Shown: piece after piece, positions 31,253-37,529 of the stretch | How positions within the stretch are numbered: the stretch's first letter is position 1 | Layout: each line of letters opens with the position of its first letter | Source of the DNA: Anaerolineae bacterium CG2_30_57_67 | GTDB lineage: Bacteria; Chloroflexota; Anaerolineae; Anaerolineales; Villigracilaceae | Direction of reading: 5' to 3' | DNA length: 37,529 bases | NCBI GenBank assembly: GCA_001872455.1 | Contig: MNXJ01000061.1 | Span: 1-37,529 of the forward strand | Position numbers and translations under genes: made by a program | Notes under the pieces: generated by a model | Told to the model about the DNA's origin: nothing | Seen by the model: only the letters and a program-made list of their open reading frames with translations | The model's database searches: none

Positions 31253-32455
31253 TCAATCCATCTGCAAAACTGTGCGGATGATGGAAACCGCCCAGTCAAT
31301 CGTGTCTTTGTCAATCACCAGCGGCGGCGCAAAACGGATGACGTTGTCGTGCGTCTCTTTGGCGAGAATGCCGCGCTTTTGCAGTTCCACGCAGAAACGG
31401 CGCGCGCCACCCGCTTCGGGCTTGAGTTCCAGGCCGATGAACAGGCCGCGTCCGCGCACTTCTTTGACGTGTTTGCTGGGGATTTCCTGCAGCTGCTCGA
31501 GGAAATACGCGCCCAGTTCGGCAGAGCGTTCGGCGAGTTTCTCGTCGCGCAGGACGGCCAGCGCCGCGCGGCCAATCGCCGCCGCCAGCGGGTTGCCGCC
31601 GAAGGTGGAGCCGTGCTCGCCGGGGGTGAAGAGATTCATCAGCGCCGAATCGGCCAGGACGGCAGAAATTGGGTAAAAGCCGCCGGAAAGCGCCTTGCCA
31701 ATCGTCACCATATCCGGGCGGACGCCTTCGTGCTGGCTGGCAAAGGTTTTGCCGGTGCGGCACAAGCCGGTCTGAATTTCATCGGCAATCAGCAACACGT
31801 TGTTCTTTTTGCAGATTTCGGCCACTTTTTTGAGGTAGCCAGCCGGGGGAATGACGACGCCCGCCTCGCCCTGAATCGGCTCCAGCATGACGGCGGCCGT
31901 ATTCGGCGTGATGGCTTTCGCCACCGCCTCGGCGTCGCCGTAAGGCACGGTGACAAAGCCCGGCGTGAAGGGGCCAAAATCATCGCGATAGTGCGGTTCG
32001 GTGCTGAAGGAGATGACGGTGGTGGTGCGCCCGTGGAAGTTGCCGGTGGCGGTGATGATTTCGGCCTGGTGGCGCGGAATGCGTTTGACGGTGTAGGCCC
32101 ATTTGCGCGCCAGTTTGACGGCGGTTTCCACCGCTTCGGCGCCGGAGTTCATCGGGATGGACATTTCGTAGCCGGTGAATTCGGCCAGTTCTTTGTAGAA
32201 GAGCGGCAGCTGGTCGTTGCGGAAGGCGCGCGAGGTGAGCGTGACTTTTTTGGCCTGTTCAATCATGGCGGCGAGAATGCGCGGGTGGACGTGTCCCTGA
32301 TTGACGGCGGAGTAGGCGGAGAGACAGTCGAGGTATTTTTTGCCGTCCACGTCGTAGACCCAGACGCCTTCGGCTTTTTCGATGACGACATCCAGCGGAT
32401 GGTAGTTGTGCGCGCCGTATTTTTCTTCCATTTCAATATAATCGTTGGTTTTCAT
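31253..32455 (-). CDS. rocD: Ornithine--oxo-acid aminotransferase
   Basis: 400 residues. Pyridoxal-phosphate enzyme of the class III aminotransferases that converts ornithine and a 2-oxoacid to glutamate semialdehyde and an amino acid. The N-terminal EKYGAHNYHPLDVVI and the block LDCLSAYSAVNQGHVHP distinguish RocD from acetylornithine aminotransferases. The pyridoxal lysine is in MVTIGKALSGGFYP, with ADEIQTGLCRTGK before it. The preceding gene is ornithine carbamoyltransferase, suggesting arginine/ornithine turnover. The ATG has only a weak GGAA upstream, within reach of an octamer tandem repeat. Confidence 0.94.
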   Translation of the reverse strand: MKTNDYIEMEEKYGAHNYHPLDVVIEKAEGVWVYDVDGKKYLDCLSAYSAVNQGHVHPRILAAMIEQAKKVTLTSRAFRNDQLPLFYKELAEFTGYEMSIPMNSGAEAVETAVKLARKWAYTVKRIPRHQAEIITATGNFHGRTTTVISFSTEPHYRDDFGPFTPGFVTVPYGDAEAVAKAITPNTAAVMLEPIQGEAGVVIPPAGYLKKVAEICKKNNVLLIADEIQTGLCRTGKTFASQHEGVRPDMVTIGKALSGGFYPISAVLADSALMNLFTPGEHGSTFGGNPLAAAIGRAALAVLRDEKLAERSAELGAYFLEQLQEIPSKHVKEVRGRGLFIGLELKPEAGGARRFCVELQKRGILAKETHDNVIRFAPPLVIDKDTIDWAVSIIRTVLQMD

Positions 32456-32474
32456 GGCTTTTTTCCTGTTTTTC

Positions 32475-32570
32475 AGTTGTTCGGTTATTCGGTTGTGCGG
32501 TTGTGCGGTTTTTCAGTTATTCGGTTTTCCGGTTGTGCGGTTTTCCGGTTGTGCGGTTTTCCGGTTATTC
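32475..32570. repeat. Octanucleotide tandem repeat, 12 units
   Basis: Twelve consecutive 8-bp units of consensus RGTTNTNC; the commonest variants are GGTTGTGC, GGTTTTCC and GGTTATTC. Units alternate in part of the array (GGTTTTCC, GGTTGTGC repeated), showing duplication of a 16-bp pair. It fills most of the gap between the aminotransferase and carbamoyltransferase genes. Confidence 0.95.
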
Positions 32571-32592
32571 ATCATTCTTCATTCATCATTCC

Positions 32593-33516
32593 CTACGCCA
32601 CTTCAAACAGGCGCGCGAGAATGGCTTTTTGGGCGTGCAGGCGGTTGTGCGCCTGCGGGAAGATGGCCGAATGCGGCCCGTCGGCGACTTCGTCGGTCAG
32701 CTCGTGGTTGCGGTGCGCGGGCAGGCAGTGCATCACAATCACGTCTTTGTCGGCTTCACTGACCAGTTTGGCGTTGACCTGGTAGGGCGGGAAAACTACC
32801 TCGCGTTTTGCGGTTTCTTCTTCCTGGCCCATGCTGGTCCAGGTGTCGGTGTAAATGACGTGCGCGTTTTTGACGGCTTGATGCGGGTCGCTCAGGTAGC
32901 TGATTTTTGCGCCGCTGGCTTGGGCCAGTTTCGCGCCGATTGCCTGCGCCGCCTGAGGCATTCCGTAGCCTTCGGGGTTGGCGATGGTGAAATTTCCGCC
33001 CAGCATGGTAACAATGTGCATCAGCGAGACGGCGACATTGTTGCCGTCGCCAACATAGGTGACGTTCAGCCCCTTCATAGCGCCAAATTTTTCGATAATC
33101 GTCTGGGCGTCGGCCATCGCCTGGCAGGGATGCGAATAATCGCTGAGGCCGTTGATGACCGGAATGGAAGACCACTTCGCCAGCTCAACCACGTGCTGAT
33201 GCTCAAAAACGCGCGCCATGATGGCCTGGACGTAGCCGGAAAGCACGCGCGAAATATCGGCAATTGCTTCGCGTTTGCCCAAACCAATTTCATTGGGGGA
33301 AAGGTAGAGCGCGTCGCCGCCCATGTGACGCATCGCCATGTCAAACGAGACGCGTGTGCGCAGGCTGGGTTTCTGGAAAATCAGGGCAAGGACTTTCCCC
33401 TTGAAGAGGGGCTTGTTGCCGCCAGCAAAGTATTCCTGCTTGAGGCGGATGGCAAGGTCGAGGATGTCCTGAATTTCGGCGGGGGAATAATCGGACACAT
33501 CGAGGAAGTGTTTCAT
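32593..33516 (-). CDS. argF: Ornithine carbamoyltransferase
   Basis: 307 residues, normal length. Exchanges ornithine plus carbamoyl phosphate with citrulline plus phosphate. The carbamoyl-phosphate loop reads SLRTR (51-55) where STRTR is most common, a variant known in the family. HPCQ near 127, the ornithine-binding DTWTSMGQEE and the carboxy-terminal HCLPAHR are complete, which excludes aspartate carbamoyltransferase. AAGGAGA precedes the ATG. Whether it works in arginine synthesis or degradation is open; the adjacent rocD favours turnover of ornithine. Confidence 0.95.
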   Translation of the reverse strand: MKHFLDVSDYSPAEIQDILDLAIRLKQEYFAGGNKPLFKGKVLALIFQKPSLRTRVSFDMAMRHMGGDALYLSPNEIGLGKREAIADISRVLSGYVQAIMARVFEHQHVVELAKWSSIPVINGLSDYSHPCQAMADAQTIIEKFGAMKGLNVTYVGDGNNVAVSLMHIVTMLGGNFTIANPEGYGMPQAAQAIGAKLAQASGAKISYLSDPHQAVKNAHVIYTDTWTSMGQEEETAKREVVFPPYQVNAKLVSEADKDVIVMHCLPAHRNHELTDEVADGPHSAIFPQAHNRLHAQKAILARLFEVA

Positions 33517-33612
33517 ATAGATTCTCCTTGGAAATAGGATTTTTCGCCCCGAGCGCCGCGCAGTCGAGAGGCTGGTTCATGTGCGAAACGGGCGGTTGCC
33601 GCTGCGAGGCAA

Positions 33613-33621
33613 ATTTTATCA
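33613..33621 (-). promoter_or_regulatory. Probable argF promoter
   Basis: On the minus strand TGATAAAAT, an extended -10 (TG-N-TAAAAT), gives a leader of about 90 nt before argF. The -35 region is not clear. Confidence 0.4.
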
Positions 33622-33653
33622 CGGAAGATACAGCGCAGCGGCTCAGCGAGTAA

Positions 33654-34556
33654 TCACCTGTTTTCTCTAAATTTTTTCCAGTACCGGTACATGCCATCCG
33701 CGCTCATGCCAAGCGGATTTGCCAGCAGGTAGGCCTGGCGCACATCAGCAGGGAGCGCCATTTCGTCGGCTTGAACTTCCATCCAGGCCAGAAATTGGGC
33801 ACGCAGTTCTTCAACAGGCGGGTCGGCCAACATGGCGCTCTCCAGCCAGGCGTTAACGGCATCCAGCGCCCGCAAAATGGCCGAAAAATGCCAGTCAGCA
33901 TCATCAAAAATGCCGAAATGCGTCGGCGCAACGCGGCAAATATTCAGCGTTTGCAGGCGCTCAATTGTGGCGCGCCACTTCTCAAGGTTCAGTTCGGGCG
34001 GCACAAATGGCAGACGCAAATACGAATAGGATGAAATCCGCACCCCGCCGACATCACCGGTAAAGCACAAATCGTCAAGTTGGTAGGCGATGTGATGTTC
34101 CGCGTGCCCGGGGGTATGGAAAGCCGTCAGCCGAAAGTCGCCCACATCCACCTGCTCGGCATCCTGCAAAATCATCAGTTTTTCCTGCGGCACGGAAAGA
34201 AAATCGCCCCACAGCGTTTGCATCCGGTCACCGTAAATGCGCGTGGCGCTGGCAATCAGCTTTTCTGGGTTGAGCAGGTGCGGCGCGCCCACCGGATGAA
34301 CAAAAACTTGTGCGCCCTGGCGCGCCATAAAACCTGCCGCCCCGGCATGGTCGAGGTGAATATGCGTCAGAAAGACATGGGTAATATCGGTCAGGGCATA
34401 ACCGTGCGCCGCCAGCGCCGCCGTCAGCGCGGGGAGGGTTGCGCCCGCACCGCATTCAACCAGCGCCGCGCCGTGGTGGTGCGGCAAAAGATAGCAGGCA
34501 ATCGAATCAGCGTGGCCCTGAAATTGCAAATCCAGTGGAAGAACGCGAGTAGCCAT
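33654..34556 (-). CDS. Metallo-beta-lactamase-fold hydrolase
   Basis: 300 residues. The di-metal motif HIHLDH is complete (His65, His67, Asp69, His70 in LTHIHLDHAG), followed by FHTPGHAEHHIAYQ and the FTGDVGG ligand aspartate. The C-terminal third is helical and looks like the extra domain of glyoxalase-II-like members. Substrate is unknown. AAAGGA precedes the ATG. It stands between the DUF58 and argF genes with a 75-bp gap upstream, so it may be read from the moxR transcript. Confidence 0.9.
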   Translation of the reverse strand: MATRVLPLDLQFQGHADSIACYLLPHHHGAALVECGAGATLPALTAALAAHGYALTDITHVFLTHIHLDHAGAAGFMARQGAQVFVHPVGAPHLLNPEKLIASATRIYGDRMQTLWGDFLSVPQEKLMILQDAEQVDVGDFRLTAFHTPGHAEHHIAYQLDDLCFTGDVGGVRISSYSYLRLPFVPPELNLEKWRATIERLQTLNICRVAPTHFGIFDDADWHFSAILRALDAVNAWLESAMLADPPVEELRAQFLAWMEVQADEMALPADVRQAYLLANPLGMSADGMYRYWKKFRENR

Positions 34557-34631
34557 GAGAATCCTTTCTTGTTCGTGGTGGCGTCAGAAAAATATCAGCG
34601 CCAGGCCAAAAAATATTAGCAACCAGCCAAA

Positions 34632-35894
34632 TCATGGCGTAAAATGCGCCAACGCTTCGGTCAAATTATCGCCGCGCGAAATTTTGCACGCGGTCACACC
34701 GCGCGCCAGCAGTTTCGCGTAAATCGCTTCGCCGCCAGACGAACCACCAAACGTTTCAGCCATTAGATGAAGAACAAGCGGATGTTGTCCACGCCGCAAC
34801 AGCGTTTCAGCGGCGAGAAGCAGGCTCTCATCCGCGCAGGCGGTGATGAGTACCACGCTGGAGCCGGGCGGAATTTGCGCCGACTGCGCCTCCACCAGGC
34901 TGACAAGCGGCAGGCGGCCCTCGCCGCGCACAAAGGCCAGGGTTTCGAGAATTTTCCCCTCCTGGCGTTCACTGCGCTCGGCGCGGATGACGGTAAAAAC
35001 CGGGGCTTCGGTCACAAATCCGACCGCACGGCGTTGGCGGGTGAATAGATGCGTCAGCGACGCCGCTAAACTGACAGCGTATTCCAACGTAGCGGGCGGC
35101 AAGGAAAGCTCCGGGCGCCGGGTGAACATCCAATCCTGCCAAATTTTCGGGGAATTATCGGCGATTTCAGCCTGCCAGCGCGCCTGAGCATCCAGTATCA
35201 GCCAGATTTCGGCCTGCGGGTCCTGCTCAAATTCCTTCACCATCAGTTTGCCGCGCCGCGCCGTGCTGGGCCAGTGAATGCGCTTGAGCGGGTCGCCGGG
35301 GGCGTATTCGCGCAGGCCGGAGGCGTGCGGCGTAATTTCGGCGGCCTTTTGACGACGGGCGCGCCCACCGGGGAGTATCCCGGCCGGGGAAGGGAAATCG
35401 CCCACCGGCAGAATCAGCGGCAAAACGAGAAGTGAATCGACGGCGGGGAGCATCCGCCGGACGGTGAACAACCCAAACGGATCGCCGGACGCGAGGCGAG
35501 TCGGCCCAAGCGGGTAAGCGCCTCGACGAGTGAGCCAGGTTCGAGCCAGGTAGGTGCGCTTTTGTCGTCCGCCCAGACCCGTCAGCAGGCGCGAACCCGC
35601 CGCTTGTGGCAGAGTCGATTCGTTGCACACTTCCAGCCACAGGCGCGGCAGGCGGCTGGGGTTATCAATCTCGAAGGTTTCTTCAAAAATATCACCCACC
35701 GATGCCCGCAAAGTGCGCGCGCGCCGCTGAAGACCAACACCGCGCAGAGAAAGCCAGGTCCACAACCAGGATGACGCCAACACCAACAGAGCCAGGTACG
35801 CCAGACGTGAGTAAAGCGGCGCGCCGGTGAAGGCCATGCCGAGGGCACCAATCAGAAGCAGGAGCAGGACAAGCGTTCGGGCAGAGTTGGGCAT
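34632..35894 (-). CDS. DUF58 domain protein
   Basis: 420 residues. Two N-terminal membrane helices (about 7-45) are followed by a beta-rich region and the conserved DUF58 block LREYAPGDPLKRIHWPSTARRG near 205-226; the C-terminal half has a von Willebrand-like fold. DUF58 proteins accompany MoxR ATPases, and the start lies 2 bp after the moxR stop. A transglutaminase gene, which often comes third in such operons, is not found here. Confidence 0.92.
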   Translation of the reverse strand: MPNSARTLVLLLLLIGALGMAFTGAPLYSRLAYLALLVLASSWLWTWLSLRGVGLQRRARTLRASVGDIFEETFEIDNPSRLPRLWLEVCNESTLPQAAGSRLLTGLGGRQKRTYLARTWLTRRGAYPLGPTRLASGDPFGLFTVRRMLPAVDSLLVLPLILPVGDFPSPAGILPGGRARRQKAAEITPHASGLREYAPGDPLKRIHWPSTARRGKLMVKEFEQDPQAEIWLILDAQARWQAEIADNSPKIWQDWMFTRRPELSLPPATLEYAVSLAASLTHLFTRQRRAVGFVTEAPVFTVIRAERSERQEGKILETLAFVRGEGRLPLVSLVEAQSAQIPPGSSVVLITACADESLLLAAETLLRRGQHPLVLHLMAETFGGSSGGEAIYAKLLARGVTACKISRGDNLTEALAHFTP

Positions 35895-35896
35895 AT

Positions 35897-36850
35897 TCAG
35901 ACGGTATAAGTTCCGCCCGGCGCGGGCACGGCCAACAAGGTTTCTTGCACCAATTTTTCAGCGCTGATTTCACGCAGGCGGGCGGCGGGATTGACGATGA
36001 TGCGGTGCGCCAGGATAGGCGCAGCCAGGGCTTTGACATCGTCAGGCAGGGCATGGTCGCGCCCAAGCAGGGCAGCGCGCGCCTGTACAGCGCGAAAAAG
36101 CGCCAGTGAGCCGCGCGGCGAGGCGCCCAGATAGATTTCGGCGTTTTGGCGCGTGCGCTGAACAATTTCAACGATGTAGCGCTGCAGGATGACGGCGACG
36201 TAAATGTTTCGGACGGCTTGAGCGGCTTGCAGGACTTCTTCGGCGCTGAAAATGGGCTGGAGACTCTCGATGGGGTGCTGGAGTTGCTGGTCTTGTAGAA
36301 TGCGGATTTCATCGCTGGTGGATGGGTAGCCCATGCGCAGGCGCAGAAGGAAACGGTCGAGCTGGGCTTCTGGCAGCGGAAAGGTGCCTTCATATTCAAT
36401 TGGATTCTGCGTGGCAAGCACCATGAAGGGACGCGGGAGCGGATAGGTGACGCCATCCACCGTCACCTGGCGTTCTTCCATGGCCTCGAGCAGGGCGGCC
36501 TGCGTTTTGGGCGTAGCGCGGTTGATTTCATCCGTAAGGATGACCTGTCCAAAGATGGGGCCAGGGCGAAATTCAAACTTGCGGGTTTCCTGGTTGAAGA
36601 TGGAGGTACCGGTCACATCACTGGGGAGCATATCCGGGGTAAATTGCAGGCGGTTAAAAGTGCAACCGAGCGATTTTGCCAGGGCGCGCGCAAGCACGGT
36701 TTTCCCCACGCCCGGCACATCTTCGATAAGAACATGTCCCTGGCAAAGCAGGCCGATGGTGATGAGTTCAATGGCATTGCGTTTGCCAATGATGACTTTT
36801 TCCAGGCTGGCGAAAAAGGTTTCGCCAAATTTTTGCAGGTCAATGGGCAT
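35897..36850 (-). CDS. moxR: MoxR-family AAA+ ATPase
   Basis: 317 residues. MoxR ATPases act as chaperones that mature metal-containing or cell-envelope complexes. Walker A is EDVPGVGKT (43-51, Lys50), Walker [25 protein letters not shown] near 105, the sensor 1 region is [13 protein letters not shown], and the C-terminal lid domain is present. AAAGGAAT precedes the ATG. Its promoter lies 28 nt further upstream, and it is followed by the DUF58 gene in the same operon. Confidence 0.94.
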   Translation of the reverse strand: MPIDLQKFGETFFASLEKVIIGKRNAIELITIGLLCQGHVLIEDVPGVGKTVLARALAKSLGCTFNRLQFTPDMLPSDVTGTSIFNQETRKFEFRPGPIFGQVILTDEINRATPKTQAALLEAMEERQVTVDGVTYPLPRPFMVLATQNPIEYEGTFPLPEAQLDRFLLRLRMGYPSTSDEIRILQDQQLQHPIESLQPIFSAEEVLQAAQAVRNIYVAVILQRYIVEIVQRTRQNAEIYLGASPRGSLALFRAVQARAALLGRDHALPDDVKALAAPILAHRIIVNPAARLREISAEKLVQETLLAVPAPGGTYTV

Positions 36851-36877
36851 GGGAAATTCCTTTCGTCAGGCGGTTTG

Positions 36878-36906
36878 ATTGTACGTGAGAATGAAAGTGG
36901 ACGCAA
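36878..36906 (-). promoter_or_regulatory. moxR promoter
   Basis: On the minus strand TTGCGT (36906-36901), a 17-bp spacer, then TACAAT (36883-36878). Confidence 0.55.
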
Positions 36907-36917
36907 TATGCCAATGA

Positions 36918-36978
36918 CTGGTGATTACCCACAAGTCACCAATTTTCGTCCTGCGGACAAAAGCGACATAAATGTCGC
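36918..36978. repeat. Half copy of the MITE-like element
   Basis: Begins CTGGTGATTACCCACA and follows the reverse complement of 15728-15788 through the GTCC/GGAC hairpin to the palindrome GCGACATAAATGTCGC (36963-36978), then diverges. The other half and its inverted end are missing. The rest of 36979-37250 shows no gene; it holds short direct repeats such as CGCAACTCGCATCTCGCATC-like sequence. Confidence 0.75.
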
Positions 36979-37251
36979 GCTGCGTTGTGCGATTTTACAC
37001 TCGCACCTGACACACATCTGCCCTGGCGGGCGTGCTGGAGGCGGAAGGTTAAGCGAGCGCCTGATGGCTGAGGTAGACATTCGGCTGAAGAAAGCGCTGG
37101 CATTGCGATGAAATTCCCCATCCTGAGGCGAGGCAGTGGTATCCTCGTCAGATACCCATTCACATAATTTAGGTAGATACGTACACAGGCACACGTAGAC
37201 ACGGAAAATCGCAACTCGCATCTCGCATCCGATCTTCATCCTTCATCTTTC

Positions 37252-37529
37252 GGTAGTGGTCAAGTAGCAAGTGATGCTTTGGCAAGATTGTAGCGGACGA
37301 CATACAGTCGAGTAACCAATTCATGGTAGATATCGGATTTTGAAAACGATAAAGTCTTGCGTACATAGCGAGCATTCGATTGCCGCAATGTATTGTTCCA
37401 ACGTTCCATGTGACTGGTCTCTCCAGTTTCTTTGCCAACACTCCGATGGGTTTCTTTTGGAAAAACTTTTTCGTAGGCATCCCAAAAATCACTAAAAGTG
37501 TAGCAGGCTTTATACTCATCAGGAATCAA
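37252..37529 (-). mobile_element. Partial IS1-type insertion sequence (right part, continues past the window)
   Basis: Only one end is inside the window. The probable outer end is near 37252 (GGTAGTGGTCAAGTAGC), just beyond the transposase stop; the second end is not visible, so its inverted repeat cannot be confirmed. Confidence 0.6.
37260..37529 (-). CDS. IS1-family transposase, C-terminal part
   Basis: 89 residues, cut by the window edge, so the N-terminus and any insA/insB frameshift are outside. The IS1 InsB-type block THRSVGKETGETSHMERWNN followed by TLRQSNARYVRKTLSFSKS is clear. The C-terminus looks complete. No passenger genes are visible. Confidence 0.9.
   Translation of the reverse strand: MIPDEYKACYTFSDFWDAYEKVFPKETHRSVGKETGETSHMERWNNTLRQSNARYVRKTLSFSKSDIYHELVTRLYVVRYNLAKASLAT

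Noticed and set aside
32475-32570. CRISPR or coding repeat
   Set aside because: The 8-bp units have no spacers, and the array lies in a non-coding gap with no start codon or ribosome-binding site that fits.
31016-32785. 589-residue open frame on the plus strand
   Set aside because: It lies antisense to ald, the ornithine aminotransferase gene and the octamer repeat; low-complexity composition and no domain.

Overview
This window reads as a chromosomal segment of an anaerobic, peptide- and amino-acid-degrading bacterium, most likely Chloroflexota (Anaerolineae-like). That placement is inference. It rests on the Thr/Pro-rich linkers of the exported proteins, a DUF1385 protein, a two-subunit 2-oxoacid:ferredoxin oxidoreductase, the absence of outer-membrane genes, GC-rich genes separated by AT-richer gaps, and many interspersed palindromic repeats. 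No rRNA marker is present to confirm it.

Layout. 1-4.4 kb: repeat-containing left flank, thioredoxin, a membrane-anchored C39-like cysteine peptidase, a 38/39-bp tandem repeat, an SbcD-type nuclease and a PIG-L deacetylase. 4.4-8.5 kb: greA, lysS, a PhzF-like protein, a zinc-ribbon/L12-like/membrane protein and rplS. 8.6-15.6 kb: sirtuin divergent from a hotdog thioesterase; a repeat-rich gap with a MITE-like element; a lipoprotein; DUF1385; an M20 peptidase, small unknown protein and family-5 solute-binding protein operon; secG. 15.7-21.7 kb: a second MITE-like element, PHP-domain protein, thiolase-hbd pair, metF, and a GMC oxidoreductase. 21.7-22.2 kb: a scar made of a truncated HAD gene, an integrase C-terminal remnant and tRNA-Arg. 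22.3-27.3 kb: GntR/FCD regulator, 2-oxoacid:ferredoxin oxidoreductase alpha and beta, arfB, EamA transporter. 27.3-36.9 kb, all on the minus strand: moxR, DUF58, metallo-beta-lactamase-fold protein, argF, ornithine aminotransferase, alanine dehydrogenase, CoA-transferase/hydrolase, pyruvate kinase. The right edge cuts an IS1-type transposase.

How the genes fit together (inference): the peptide-type binding protein and M20 peptidase would supply amino acids. Ornithine carbamoyltransferase, ornithine aminotransferase and alanine dehydrogenase would convert them to 2-oxoacids. The ferredoxin oxidoreductase would make acyl-CoA and reduced ferredoxin. The CoA-transferase/hydrolase and the thiolase/hydroxyacyl-CoA dehydrogenase pair would handle the acyl-CoA products.

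The most unusual content is non-coding. There are six intergenic copies of the palindrome GCGACATWWATGTCGC, and two ~95-bp MITE-like elements, each flanked by an 8-bp duplication. There are also a 96-bp dispersed repeat, two different tandem repeats, a hairpin seen at two loci, and three genes whose -10 boxes sit 6-7 nt before ATG, predicting leaderless mRNAs. I saw no CRISPR array, riboswitch or complete mobile element with its own transposase.
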